A DNA stretch of 64,000 nt, taken from positions 1,674,001 through 1,738,000 of the forward strand of contig OZ242051.1 in assembly GCA_965205255.1 (NCBI GenBank). Reading direction: 5' to 3'. Position numbers and translations under genes: made by a program. Below are positions 26,601 through 35,500 of the stretch, piece by piece. Source of the DNA: G965205255 sp965205255 (lineage in GTDB: Bacteria > Pseudomonadota > Gammaproteobacteria > Pseudomonadales > Endozoicomonadaceae). Position 1 is the stretch's first letter, and each line of letters starts with the position of its first letter. The notes beneath the pieces were generated by a model, which made no database searches, was not told the DNA's origin, and was given only the letters and a program-made list of their open reading frames with translations.

Positions 26601-28488
26601 ATCGATCTTTTTCTGTATTAGTTGGCAGGGGCGTGACTTTTCCTTTCACAACGATTTGGGTTACATTTGTTTTAGCTGTGACCTCTACAGGCTGACCTTC
26701 GTTATAAGACAAGATAGCCGAAAAATTCACCGGACCTTTGGTTATTTTAGGTGTGTAGTCTGCGGTTATGTCACAAGATGAACCCTGAGCAAGGGGTTTG
26801 TCAGTACAATTATCCTTTATATTTTTAGTGCCATCAGGAAAAACTTGGTGCACTTTAATATTTGTTGCGGGAAATATGGAACTTGAACTGCTATTGGTAA
26901 ACGTAAAACGAAGGTGTTGCGTTTTAGTGTTACCTATGTCATCGGGCAGTTTGTCCGATTTACCAGTTATAGAAACTTTGTTTACAGTCGTTTTCTTGCG
27001 TAAAATTACATCAGCTCCTTGTGTATATTGTAAAGTCACAGTCAGTTCTTTCTGACCAACTGATGAAGGCTTGAAATCCCCAGTAATTTCGCAGGATTTT
27101 CCAGGTTTAATCTCTTTAAGTTTAAGAGATAAACAGCTATCTTTTATGTTAAAAAATTGTTGTTGTTGATTTGAAAAATCTTTAATTAGTTTTATATTGG
27201 TCGCAGGTAGTAGTTCACTCATATTTGTAAACCTGAATATGAGTGGATAAGTGTGATTTATTAATGTATTTTCAGCTAGTTTTGACACTGAGCCTATTAT
27301 ATTAACATTCGTTACATTTGTTTTTGTTTCTACCTTTACCGGATTACCTTCTCTATACGTTAGACCTACAGCTATGCTGTGGTTACCAATATCCGTACCT
27401 GACGTATATTCTCCGGTTATTTCACAGCTTCCACCGGGAGGAAGTTCTGTTTTATATTTTTTTGTTTTATCATCAATGCAACTATTATTTGATTGAGTAA
27501 AGTTCTTCAAAGAACCTGTACCCCATTTAAGTTCTGTTGCCGGTAGTGTATCGCTCTTATTGTTAAAGATGAAAGAGACTGCTTTTTTTGTATTTATGTG
27601 CATATTAGTGTCTAGTGGGGTGACGACCTTTCCTTCTATCGCCACGTCAGTAACATTTGTTGTCGTTTCCGTGGTTTGTACTGTATTTGGTCCTTCCTTT
27701 GCCTCTGCATATTTCAGAGTAAAAGAGAGTTTTTGCTTGCCCTCTTTTATTGGTTTATATTCTCCGGATATATGACAGGTTTCTCCCGGGTTAATAATGA
27801 AGCTTGGATTACTACCAATGGAGCCGTGACAATCATTAAAGCTTGGAATAAAACTCTTTAAAGCGTCATGGGTACTAATGGTTTCATTTGTGAAGGTAAT
27901 GTGAACCTTAGTGGCGGGTAATGTATTGCTTGTATTTTCAACAGTGTACATGACCGGATAAGTAAAATCCTTTTCTATATTTTCTGGTAATTTATCTAGT
28001 GTCACTTTTAAATAAATAGGGACATGTTTGTTAGTGTCCTCGATGTTAACATCAACAAGTTTTCCTGCACACAAAAAACCATTAAACCCACAGACCTTTA
28101 CACCTGTTTTGGTTTTTCCGGGAGTAATGCCCGTTAGTATTTTCAGGTAAATTATGCATTTAGATTTATGGTTTAAGACCATGTTTTTAGTACAAGCAGG
28201 GGGCGTCGTGGTGCCATTAGGGTTATTAACCAAGGTTGTTGATAGTAATAGAGAGGTGTTATATGTATGAAAGTGAACAGAAGGAATATCTGAGGTTGTA
28301 TTATTTATTACTAAAAAAGGAATGGGAGTAAACGTCACCATATTTGGTTTTAATACAACTGGTGAAAAAGCCGGCTCTATATTAAAGGCGGAAATTGCAA
28401 CTTTGCAAACAGGTGCTATTGGTATAGAACCAATAGTCAACATCAATGCTAAGTTTCGTAGTTTGGCGCACAAGTTATTAAAAACCAT
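23614..28488 (-). CDS. Giant exported protein with about 13 Ig-like repeats, each with a cysteine pair
   Basis: The 1624-residue protein has an N-terminal hydrophobic leader (LALMLTIGSIPIAPVCKVAISA) and a unique region to about residue 160. It then has roughly thirteen diverged repeats of 95-125 residues. Each repeat follows F-x-FTN-x-S, LPATNI, a cysteine before a basic loop, then SCEIxGxYxP, a strand ending in YxEGxPV, and TxVTxVxIxG. Two cysteines per repeat suggest one disulfide per beta-sandwich domain and hence folding outside the cytoplasm. The threonine/asparagine-rich composition is adhesin-like. No LPXTG, autotransporter barrel or type I signal was seen, so the export route beyond Sec is unclear. 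I do not recognise a named family. Confidence 0.85.
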   Translation of the reverse strand: MVFNNLCAKLRNLALMLTIGSIPIAPVCKVAISAFNIEPAFSPVVLKPNMVTFTPIPFLVINNTTSDIPSVHFHTYNTSLLLSTTLVNNPNGTTTPPACTKNMVLNHKSKCIIYLKILTGITPGKTKTGVKVCGFNGFLCAGKLVDVNIEDTNKHVPIYLKVTLDKLPENIEKDFTYPVMYTVENTSNTLPATKVHITFTNETISTHDALKSFIPSFNDCHGSIGSNPSFIINPGETCHISGEYKPIKEGKQKLSFTLKYAEAKEGPNTVQTTETTTNVTDVAIEGKVVTPLDTNMHINTKKAVSFIFNNKSDTLPATELKWGTGSLKNFTQSNNSCIDDKTKKYKTELPPGGSCEITGEYTSGTDIGNHSIAVGLTYREGNPVKVETKTNVTNVNIIGSVSKLAENTLINHTYPLIFRFTNMSELLPATNIKLIKDFSNQQQQFFNIKDSCLSLKLKEIKPGKSCEITGDFKPSSVGQKELTVTLQYTQGADVILRKKTTVNKVSITGKSDKLPDDIGNTKTQHLRFTFTNSSSSSIFPATNIKVHQVFPDGTKNIKDNCTDKPLAQGSSCDITADYTPKITKGPVNFSAILSYNEGQPVEVTAKTNVTQIVVKGKVTPLPTNTEKDRSYPVEFTFKNTNEKLKATISRITKNLDDFTAKTDSCFDKNDKPIKVLDAAGPSGTVKTSSCEISGVYEPKKANGPDELSVTLKYDESDKPVELHAPTAVTDVEVDNTVPTNLPKNIEKDRTYPLIFTFSNSNMNLPATNLVWTPDKSSKLKGFTETFNSCMNKTELSPNSYCQIEGNYKPTISSGTEENTISLSYDESGGNPIESQVTTTVTDVNITQKTTPLPANMAKGIKKPVTFTFTNSNTTLPATNISFIKILPHFKITNNTCKKTLAPNKSCEIGGEYEPTTLGPEKLSVILNYDEGSQVEAHAETDVVNVAIEGTVTKTLPANILAGKKQNVTFQFTNKSTQLEATGIKYTTISPNNFKETKNDCTTKKLAPNASCEIAGDYDPKNTLGPKDLTIRLEYKEGAPVVLSTITNVTTVSLSGTVLKQLPDNTRVNVGYPVSFMYTNTSQLPATNLHFTSAVPANFKINTNQCFGKTNPNKTLAARSSCEITGTYTPQKTGTETLNFNLEYDEGSPVPLSTDTTTTAVNIKGEINFNGTLLTQSANQVTVKGLRYPLIFSFTNESTLFTANITSITDPTHLNSFKLLSNSCGTGSLKLAPGGNCQIAGYYEPDKTTINTPLVITLAYKEGSDVTLTFTPTIENIGITTDFTSTDPKGHDTSTLPANTVLGDTYDLTFNFTNTSKTQPATHVYVIKDIPGFKETKNNCNVDKINATDGCTIKGKFKPSREGTQTPEVTFYYKEGDPVTITKTTKVINTKPIEGKVGWMVKGDMHAFPEYLEPNHDYKIAFDFRNNSENDLTNITFTNNFSNKSSISDITDNCSNLSHHKLTKHSMCFITAKLNYGSALLQTIEVKVKYDISHLKNQKFTLHVTALTTKTPLVSKITTNLAPTGKVGVPQNFTVKFTNEGSSDVTLGDTILASSNPNGQAVFVNSPPSTPNKSKCSNKKLSSGKYCEVQASYTAQDKGPQTVFLMQPYNKGTTIFKTFQIDAQP

Positions 28489-28885
28489 ACCAGTATACCT
28501 TTGCTCTTTCCTTAAATGTACAATAAATAATTAAAAATATAATGGTCATTTATTAATATTTTTTCGAAAGCATGTAGGACAATTGAATTAAAACTATATG
28601 GTAGATTAATTTAATATATATTGTAAATCAAAATGTTTTTTTTACAAAAAAACATTTAAATATTGGTGTTATTTAATTTATGTTTTTCTAAAAAACAGAT
28701 AGATAAATAAAAATAAGATTGAATATCCAATAACAATATTTCATTTTTTGAAAAACTTTCTTTTATATCGTTTTTTATTTATTTTATTTTTTGTATGGTT
28801 ATTAAAATTAATCTACAGTACATAATTATTGCATATGTATTTTTTAATTCATTAGAATGGATTCTACTATTCTGGAAATACTTAA
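28489..28885. promoter_or_regulatory. Very AT-rich divergent promoter region
   Basis: About 400 bases separate the start of the giant repeat protein (leftward) from the beta-barrel gene (rightward). It includes an AT-only style hairpin at about 28631-28657 (AAATGTTTTTTT facing AAAAAAACATTT). Promoters for both genes must lie here, but the composition prevents choosing boxes. An AT-rich gap of this kind would be a natural H-NS-like target; that is inference. Confidence 0.4.
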
Positions 28886-29677
28886 ATGGGTATTTGTATT
28901 TGGAATCATCGGGAAACTATTTCCATTAAAATGAAAAAAATGAATTTTAATCTCTTAAAAGTCACACCATTTTTTTTCTTATGTGGTATTGTATTACTAT
29001 TATTTTTGGTAGCATCCGCTTATGGCGATAATTTTTATTTAGATATTAACTCTGGTATTGGGTTATCTAGAATAAAAAATTCTAAAAAATATTCTCCTGT
29101 AAAGGGTTTGAATAATTATTATCATTCTGAATCAGAGGGGAAAACCATTTTTCCTTTGCTTGGCTTAGGTGTTGGTTATAAATTTAATTCCAACAATCAT
29201 TACTATGCCTCCTTCGGTGTAGAAGCAGATTATGTTGATTTCGGTAAGATTAAAGGAAGTATAACTCAAGCCATTAATTTTCCCTTTAATAGTGATAAGA
29301 TCTCTTATTCTTATTCCGCGCGCAGTTATTTTTTTATGCTTAAAGGAAAGTTAGGGTTTGTTGGAAATAAATTTTTACCCTATATTTCTTTAGGATTTGG
29401 GTTTGGGGTTAATTCTTTAGAAAAATATTCTGAAAATAATGGCAATAATATTAGTGCATCATACAGACAATTTACAAAAGGTTCTAAACACGATATTGCA
29501 TATGCCATTGGTATAGGATTATTTCAATATGACGCAGGTCATAATATGAGCCTGAATGTTGAGTACCGATTTATTAATGCTGGTCGCGGTGTGCTCAAAA
29601 ATCCTCTTGATGGGTCTAACAGCATTTATTCTGGGGCACTAGAAGGACATTTTATTACCTTTATACTAACTTTGTAA
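28886..29677 (+). CDS. Predicted outer-membrane beta-barrel protein
   Basis: The product has a hydrophobic leader (FFFLCGIVLLLFLVASAYG then DNFYLDINSG) followed by alternating beta strands typical of an eight-stranded porin-like barrel (GLGVGYKFN, YYASFGVEADYVDFG, ISLGFGFGVNS, YAIGIGLFQYD, MSLNVEYRFIN). It ends in a hydrophobic strand HFITFILTL. GGAAA lies before the ATG at 28886, while a shorter leader would start at 28931. The fold class is OmpA/OmpW-like opacity proteins. Ligand and role unknown. It is divergent from the giant repeat protein and could share its surface function. Confidence 0.75.
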   Translation: MGICIWNHRETISIKMKKMNFNLLKVTPFFFLCGIVLLLFLVASAYGDNFYLDINSGIGLSRIKNSKKYSPVKGLNNYYHSESEGKTIFPLLGLGVGYKFNSNNHYYASFGVEADYVDFGKIKGSITQAINFPFNSDKISYSYSARSYFFMLKGKLGFVGNKFLPYISLGFGFGVNSLEKYSENNGNNISASYRQFTKGSKHDIAYAIGIGLFQYDAGHNMSLNVEYRFINAGRGVLKNPLDGSNSIYSGALEGHFITFILTL

Positions 29678-29800
29678 AAAAAGATTTTTTGTAATTTGTT
29701 TTTGATTCTCATGTGTTTTTCTTTTCTTTGTGCGAAGTTAAATCAATTTTCAATGATATAAACTTACTTACTTTATTTACTCTGTCCGCTTGCTCAATAA

Positions 29801-29971
29801 TACCAAAACCTTTTTTTTAACTACTTCTATAAGCATGCTTTTATAATTTGCTATTAAAGGGAGCTGTTACTCTTGTTAGTCTAATCCAGCTTTTCCCTTT
29901 TCATGCAGTTTTTTTCATATCTGCCAAGTAGAATCTTTTTGTCTTTTCTGTTCTTATTTCAGTTTTTGGTA
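29801..29971. repeat. Dispersed TIR element, copy 4 (degenerate)
   Basis: TACCAAAACC at the left and the inverted GTTTTTGGTA at the right bound a 171-base stretch between the convergent beta-barrel and marC genes. Interior blocks (aagcatgctttta, ctattaaagg) are only loosely conserved, so this is an old copy. Confidence 0.6.
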
Positions 29972-29994
29972 TAAGAAGATAAACTAATTGATAA

Positions 29995-30624
29995 TCAGGT
30001 ATGGGTTTTGATCACGCCAAGTATTCCATCAATGAGCATTTGCGTGCCTAAAATGGCAATTATCATACCCATAAATCGTGTGACCCCTCGGATGGCAGAA
30101 TCACCCAAGTATTTTACCAGACGCTCACCCGAGATAAAAAATAGATAGCTTATAATGCAGAGAACCAGAAAAATAATACTGGCCATCAGGCTTTGAATAA
30201 ACCCTCCTGATGAGGCATAGTTTAGTGCCATTGCTATAGTTCCAGGACCTGCCAGTAAAGGAATGGCAATGGGAGAAACCGCTACACTTAGTCTGGCTTC
30301 AATGGGTAGTTGTTTGGTTTTTTCATCAGAGGAATGGCTACTTTTTCCTTTAAGCATGTCATACCCTATAAAAAAAAGAATTATACCTCCGGCAAGTTTG
30401 ACTGCTGGAAGTGTTATGCCAAATAATGAAAGAATGCTGCCACCTGCAAAACAAAAGGTACTAACAATCACAAAGGCTATTATTAGCGCCCTTAATGCTG
30501 TTTTTTTCTGTATTGAAACTGGCTCTTGTGCGGTTAACGCTACGAATACAGGCGTATTTGCGACAGGGTTCATCACAGCAAAAAAGCCTGTGAACATAGT
30601 CAACGCCTCGGTAATTATTGTCAT
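29995..30624 (-). CDS. MarC family integral membrane protein
   Basis: The protein has six predicted membrane helices and MarC/YhgN hallmarks: LTMFTGFFAVMNPVANTPVF near the N-terminus, GGIILFFIGYDML, and the second-half motif SPIAIPLLAGPGTIA. The ATG at 30624 gives 209 residues, the family norm. The open frame to 30732 adds a basic leader not seen in the family. MarC was once linked to multiple antibiotic resistance, but that link is not upheld and the function is unknown. Confidence 0.9.
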   Translation of the reverse strand: MTIITEALTMFTGFFAVMNPVANTPVFVALTAQEPVSIQKKTALRALIIAFVIVSTFCFAGGSILSLFGITLPAVKLAGGIILFFIGYDMLKGKSSHSSDEKTKQLPIEARLSVAVSPIAIPLLAGPGTIAMALNYASSGGFIQSLMASIIFLVLCIISYLFFISGERLVKYLGDSAIRGVTRFMGMIIAILGTQMLIDGILGVIKTHT

Positions 30625-30809
30625 CTGTTTTTTAAACTTCCTGTCAGGATAAAGTTGCTGATGTAAGAATACTTTAATAGTAATACTTACGGTAGTGGTT
30701 TTGATCAGGCCGTGGTCGATATCGGTAACCATGACACCTAACCATGTTTAGAAATGACAAATATAACATTAAATGCTTTGTAATATAAAGCCAGAAGCAG
30801 GTTTTAATA

Positions 30810-31604
30810 TTAGCTACCCATCACTGTTGGACCATTGGGAGGTGATAAATTAATAAAAACATACCTATCAGGTAATGTTTGCCACCACTGCATATTGCAC
30901 CGCACTTTATTTTTGGAAAATATAAATCCTGGTTTGACTGCGGTTATTGTGTAAACGTTATCAGGTTTAAGATTTGCGATAAATACACCACCATCTTTAC
31001 TGGTGGTTATTCTGGGGTGAAAAAAACTTTTTATTCGGCAAAAAGGATCTGTTGTTTTAAATGGAGTTATTCCATAATAACACTCGTCTGGGTGTATCGT
31101 TTGTTTTTTACTATTGGTTATAGATATTACAGCCCCAGCTTCACCTTGTATCTTATCATACAAAGTTTTCCCCTTAGCAGCTACAGTCGTTATCACCTGA
31201 CAGTCTGTTTGTGAAAGGTTTGGGTGACCTGACCACGTACGGGCTATCAATACACCATCGAATAAAATACGGGGAATTGCCTGATAAGTAATATTTTTTA
31301 GTCCTGTTTTAGGTACGATGTATGTAGCCGACTGTGATGTTTTATAACCTCTTTTTTGAAACAAAAGTGTCAAGGGTTGCCCAATCGGATAATTAAATGA
31401 GAACATTCCTTTACTATCTGTGGTGGTTGCGATCTGTCCTGTCTCAAGTACTTTAACAGTCACACCCGGCAGATTTGTCGTTTTTGAAAACGCTTGCGCA
31501 AATCCTGAAATAAACGCTTTAGGTTGTGTTGTTGCATAAGTATATACAGGGAAAAAAAGAGGAAGAAAAAGGAGAAAAATAGATTTTTTCTGATTATGCT
31601 TCAT
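30810..31604 (-). CDS. Exported protein with carboxypeptidase-regulatory-like domain
   Basis: The 264-residue product has a signal peptide (FLLFLPLFFPVYTYA then TTQP) and an N-terminal prealbumin-like carboxypeptidase-regulatory fold: LPGVTVKVLETGQIATTTDSKG, MFSFNYP, LLFQKRGYKTSQ. A second such segment near the end reads TSKDGGVFIANLKPDN and YTITAVKPGF. Several cysteines suggest disulfides. This fold is a structural module of surface and periplasmic proteins, not an enzyme. No partner is evident, although two other envelope genes lie within 7 kb. Confidence 0.75.
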   Translation of the reverse strand: MKHNQKKSIFLLFLPLFFPVYTYATTQPKAFISGFAQAFSKTTNLPGVTVKVLETGQIATTTDSKGMFSFNYPIGQPLTLLFQKRGYKTSQSATYIVPKTGLKNITYQAIPRILFDGVLIARTWSGHPNLSQTDCQVITTVAAKGKTLYDKIQGEAGAVISITNSKKQTIHPDECYYGITPFKTTDPFCRIKSFFHPRITTSKDGGVFIANLKPDNVYTITAVKPGFIFSKNKVRCNMQWWQTLPDRYVFINLSPPNGPTVMGS

Positions 31605-31812
31605 GGTAAACAGTCCTATATGAATAATTAAAGTTAATTACTGCTAAATAGATAATTAATGTTTACTAGTCATAAATTTAAGGCAGGAAAGCAATTACAA
31701 ACCATTAACCTTGTGTACGTTTTTTATTTTCTTCTTGGATTATCCTACATTATATAATCAAAAGCCAAGCAGATAATCAATACCTGTTAATAAGCTAGAG
31801 GGTTAGTTATAA

Positions 31813-31970
31813 AACCAAAATCTGCTTATAACTTTTTATTAAATTACTTTTCTTAAATTGATGTTATGCGTTGAAGTTTCTCACAAAAGTTGGATTTTAC
31901 TCGTCACTTCGCCTTTAACAATGAGGCATAAAATCATACTCATAACAGTAGTTAGAAACTGGTTTTGATA
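31813..31970 (+). repeat. Dispersed TIR element, copy 5
   Basis: ACCAAAATCTGCTTATAAC at the left and GTTAGAAACTGGTTTTGATA at the right are inverted matches. The interior tgttatgcgttgaagtttctcac, ttactcgtcacttcgcctttaaca and catactcataacagta is very close to the other forward copies. It lies in the divergent gap before glyQ. Confidence 0.88.
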
Positions 31971-32032
31971 TAAAGATAATATGAATTTTTTAACAAGCAA
32001 TACTTCGGGCAGTTTTTGACTAATTTAACTCC

Positions 32033-32212
32033 ATGAGTATCATCTGTAAGCGTTTAAAAAATAGGGATGATATCCATTACCTGTTGGATACGGTGTAAAC
32101 GTAACTAGCACTTGATGGAAAGACTTTTGAAAGGTTAGGTTTAAACCGGAATGACCAAAAAGACAGCGAAATTTATACAGAGCTTAGCGAGTGCGGGACT
32201 ATTGTTGCGTAA
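32033..32212 (+). pseudogene. Possible decayed ORF before glyQ
   Basis: From an ATG at 32033 the frame reads MSIICKRLKNRDDIHYLLDT, meets two stops close together, then resumes as LALDGKTFERLGLNRNDQKD to a stop at 32210. The amino-acid texture is protein-like in the same frame on both sides of the stops. No family recognised. The rest of 31971-32398 shows nothing else beyond the glyQ promoter region. Confidence 0.25.
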
Positions 32213-32398
32213 AAGTGTCTGAAGTATTGATCTGAAAAATATATGTAATTAATAAAGGGAGTAAGCATGATTATCAGTGGTATTAAGGTCAGATAAATAG
32301 TATCAGTGATAATCACTGCTGACGAGACTATCAAGTCAATGTATAATTCAACCACATTATGAATGTAAATCATTAGTTCTTCTTTATTTTGAGGTACC

Positions 32399-33379
32399 AT
32401 GACGATAAATAAAACGGCTGAGGCAGCTCCGTTTGATATAAAGACATTTCAGGGCTTAATCGCAACACTTCAATACTTTTGGCAGCAAAATGGCTGTGTT
32501 ATTCTTCAGCCTTTGGATATGGAGGTTGGTGCAGGAACCTTCCATACCGGTACTTTTTTACGGGCTATTGGGCCGGAAAACTGGAATGCCGCTTATGTTC
32601 AGCCGAGTCGCCGTCCAACTGACGGGCGTTACGGTGAAAATCCAAATCGAATGCAGCACTTTTATCAGTTTCAGGTGGTGATGAAACCTTCGCCAGATAA
32701 TATCCAGGAACTGTATCTGGAGTCTTTGCGACAGATTGGTATTGATACTAAAGCGCATGACATTCGTTTTGTTGAAGATAACTGGGAGTCTCCTACTCTC
32801 GGCGCATGGGGTCTGGGCTGGGAAGTCTGGCTTAATGGAATGGAGGTTACTCAGTTTACTTATTTTCAGCAGGCAGGTGGTTTGGAATGTTACCCGGTAA
32901 CTGGTGAGATTACTTATGGCCTTGAACGTCTTGCTATGTACCTTCAGGGTGTGGATAGTGTGTATGACCTTGTCTGGACGAGCAATTCTCAGGGTATAGT
33001 CACTTACGGTGATGTTTTTCATCAGAACGAAGTAGAAATGTCTGTCTATAACTTTGAGCAGGCTGATGTAAAATCACTTTTTGAACATTTTAATTACTTT
33101 GAGAAAGAGTCTCAGCGTCTTGCTAAACAGGGTTTGCCATTGCCAGCTTACGAGTTTGTCCTGAAAGCATCTCATTCATTTAACCTTTTGGATGCACGTC
33201 ATGCTATTTCTGTGACTGAAAGACAACGCTATATTCTCAGGGTTCGCACCCTTGCCCGAGCTGTGGCCACGGCTTATTTTGAAGCCAGAAAAACATTGGG
33301 CTTTCCATTAGCCGATGAAAAAATAAGGCAGGAAGTACTAAATCGTATCGAAAACCAGAGCAAGGAGTCTCGAGCATAA
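32399..33379 (+). CDS. glyQ: Glycyl-tRNA synthetase alpha subunit
   Basis: The alpha chain of the bacterial alpha2beta2 enzyme holds the catalytic class II aminoacylation site. It shows QQNGCVILQPLDMEVGAGTFHT, YVQPSRRPTDGRYGENPNR and GLGWEVWLNGMEVTQFTYFQQ, all conserved. At 326 residues it is slightly longer than usual. Its stop overlaps the glyS start (TAATG), indicating translational coupling for equal dosage. Confidence 0.98.
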   Translation: MTINKTAEAAPFDIKTFQGLIATLQYFWQQNGCVILQPLDMEVGAGTFHTGTFLRAIGPENWNAAYVQPSRRPTDGRYGENPNRMQHFYQFQVVMKPSPDNIQELYLESLRQIGIDTKAHDIRFVEDNWESPTLGAWGLGWEVWLNGMEVTQFTYFQQAGGLECYPVTGEITYGLERLAMYLQGVDSVYDLVWTSNSQGIVTYGDVFHQNEVEMSVYNFEQADVKSLFEHFNYFEKESQRLAKQGLPLPAYEFVLKASHSFNLLDARHAISVTERQRYILRVRTLARAVATAYFEARKTLGFPLADEKIRQEVLNRIENQSKESRA

Positions 33380-35472
33380 TGGATCAGCCGATACAAAAAA
33401 AAGACTTTTTGGTAGAAATTGGTACAGAAGAACTTCCGCCGAAAGCGCTTTCAATATTGAGCCATGCACTGACAAAAAGCATTATTGATCAGTTAAAAGA
33501 TAAAGGTTTATCGTTTGATGAGCCGCAATCGTTTGCAACACCTAGACGTTTGGGGCTTTTGCTTAAAGGCTTATCGGTTATACAGCCAGATCAGCAAATT
33601 GAACGTAAAGGTCCTGCTGTTAAAGCTGCATTTAAAGATGGTGAACCTACCAAGGCCCTGAAAGGTTTTGTTCGTGCCTGCAACGCAGATATTAATAAGC
33701 TTGAAACCATTGCTACAAACAAAGGAAAATGGCTGGTTTATCGCTCTGTGCAACAGGGTAAACAAGCCGTAGAACTATTACCCTCAATTGTAGATAAGGC
33801 TCTCAACAACTTGCCTGTACCTAAAAGAATGCGCTGGGGTGTGAACAGATATGAGTTTGTACGACCTGTTCACTGGCTGGTTATGTTATTGGGTGAAGAT
33901 GTTGTGGAATGTGAGTTTTTTGGATTGAAGTCAGGTCGTGCAACTTATGGCCATCGTTTTCATAGCTCACAAGCATTAAATATTAACTCTCCTTGCGATT
34001 ATGAATCATTACTGGAAACCAAAGGTAAGGTTATTGCCAGTTTTGAGCGTCGCCAGAGCATAATTAAAAATCAGGCAGAACAGATTGTTATACCATTGAA
34101 GGGTAAAGTGTTAACAGAGCCGGAGTTGCTTGATGAAGTTACCGGCTTAGTAGAGTGGCCCGTAGCGATTACCGGGAAATTTAATGAGCAGTTTTTGTCA
34201 GTACCAAAGGAGTCGCTGATATCATCCATGCAGGAACATCAGAAGTATTTTCCGGTACTGGATGACAGAGGAAGTCTTTTACCTTTTTTTGTCTGTATCT
34301 CCAATATTATCAGCAAAGATTTATCGCAAGTAATTTCTGGTAATGAAAGGGTTATTAGCCCTCGCTTGGCTGATGCACAGTTTTTTTATGAAACCGATAA
34401 AAAAACGACACTTGAAGCAAAAAGAAACAAGCTCAAAGACATTATTTTCCAGAAACAGTTGGGTACTATTTTTGATAAAACAGAGCGAATGGATGAACTT
34501 GCATTAAGTGTTATAGGCCAATGTGTTAATCACTGTTCTGATAAATTGAAAGAACAAACATCACAGGTGGCTATGCTTTCGAAATCGGATCTTGTTTCAG
34601 AGATGGTGCTTGAGTTTCCTAAACTTCAAGGTATTATGGGGCGCTACTATGCACAAGCAGAAAGGTTAAACGCTAATGTTTGCTTAGGGTTAGAAGAACA
34701 GTATTTACCTCGGTTTTCAGGCGATAAACTACCAGTGACAGATGTAGGTTGTGCAGTAGCAATAGCAGAAAAGCTGGATACGATTGTGGGAATTTTTGGT
34801 ATTGGACAACCGCCTTCCGGCAATAAAGACCCATTCGGATTACGTCGCTCAGTGTTGGGCGTGTTGCGTATTGCTATTGAGAAGAAGCTGCCATTGCAAT
34901 TAGATATATTAGTGCAGGAGTCACTAAATATTTACAAATGGCACGGTGTCGTATTACCAGTTAAAGGCGTAAAGAACCAAATTATTGAATTTATATTTGA
35001 AAGACTTCGGTCGTTAAGTCAAAATGAAGGCTTTCCGGCTGAAACATATTTGTCGGTAAAAGCTGTAAAACCAATGAGTCCTTATGACTTTTATCTTCGA
35101 ATGCAGGCAGTAGAAAACTTTCGTCGTTTGCCTGAAGCATCAACACTTGCACAGGCAAACAAGCGTGTATCGAATATTCTTGTTAAAGCAAAAGATGTTA
35201 GCGTTTTTGGCACCATTAATGCCAACTTGTTGCATGAAATTGCTGAAAAGGCATTATTTAATGCGTTAGAAGACAAAGAAAAACAGATTGCCCCCATTAA
35301 AGATTACAGCAAAAAGCTGGAGTTATTAGCCTCACTCAAAGAACCGGTAGATAAATTTTTTGACCATGTATTAGTTAACGTCGAAGACGAAAAATTAAAG
35401 AACAACCGCTACGCTTTGCTTGCCAAGCTTCAGGCCATGTTCCGGCAGGTGGCTGATATTGGATTGATGTGA
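33379..35472 (+). CDS. glyS: Glycyl-tRNA synthetase beta subunit
   Basis: The beta chain (697 residues, normal) recognises tRNA-Gly. Family motifs include LVEIGTEELPPKAL at the N-terminus, ATPRRLGLLLKGL, MRWGVNRYEFVRPVHWLV, MQEHQKYFPVLD and the HD-like region with DPFGLRRSVLGVLRI. It is convergent with oppF, leaving 28 bases that hold a directly repeated TTGTTTTGAAAAAGT. Confidence 0.98.
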   Translation: MDQPIQKKDFLVEIGTEELPPKALSILSHALTKSIIDQLKDKGLSFDEPQSFATPRRLGLLLKGLSVIQPDQQIERKGPAVKAAFKDGEPTKALKGFVRACNADINKLETIATNKGKWLVYRSVQQGKQAVELLPSIVDKALNNLPVPKRMRWGVNRYEFVRPVHWLVMLLGEDVVECEFFGLKSGRATYGHRFHSSQALNINSPCDYESLLETKGKVIASFERRQSIIKNQAEQIVIPLKGKVLTEPELLDEVTGLVEWPVAITGKFNEQFLSVPKESLISSMQEHQKYFPVLDDRGSLLPFFVCISNIISKDLSQVISGNERVISPRLADAQFFYETDKKTTLEAKRNKLKDIIFQKQLGTIFDKTERMDELALSVIGQCVNHCSDKLKEQTSQVAMLSKSDLVSEMVLEFPKLQGIMGRYYAQAERLNANVCLGLEEQYLPRFSGDKLPVTDVGCAVAIAEKLDTIVGIFGIGQPPSGNKDPFGLRRSVLGVLRIAIEKKLPLQLDILVQESLNIYKWHGVVLPVKGVKNQIIEFIFERLRSLSQNEGFPAETYLSVKAVKPMSPYDFYLRMQAVENFRRLPEASTLAQANKRVSNILVKAKDVSVFGTINANLLHEIAEKALFNALEDKEKQIAPIKDYSKKLELLASLKEPVDKFFDHVLVNVEDEKLKNNRYALLAKLQAMFRQVADIGLM

Positions 35473-35500
35473 TTTTGAACGATTCCTTGTTTTGAAAAAG

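Noticed and set aside
24566..27861. Series of 60-87-codon plus-strand ORFs
   Set aside because: They recur at the repeat period of the giant minus-strand protein and are antisense shadows of it.
32173..32400. 75-codon hydrophobic minus-strand ORF ending beside glyQ
   Set aside because: It covers the glyQ promoter region and overlaps the decayed plus-strand frame; no ribosome-binding site and no family.
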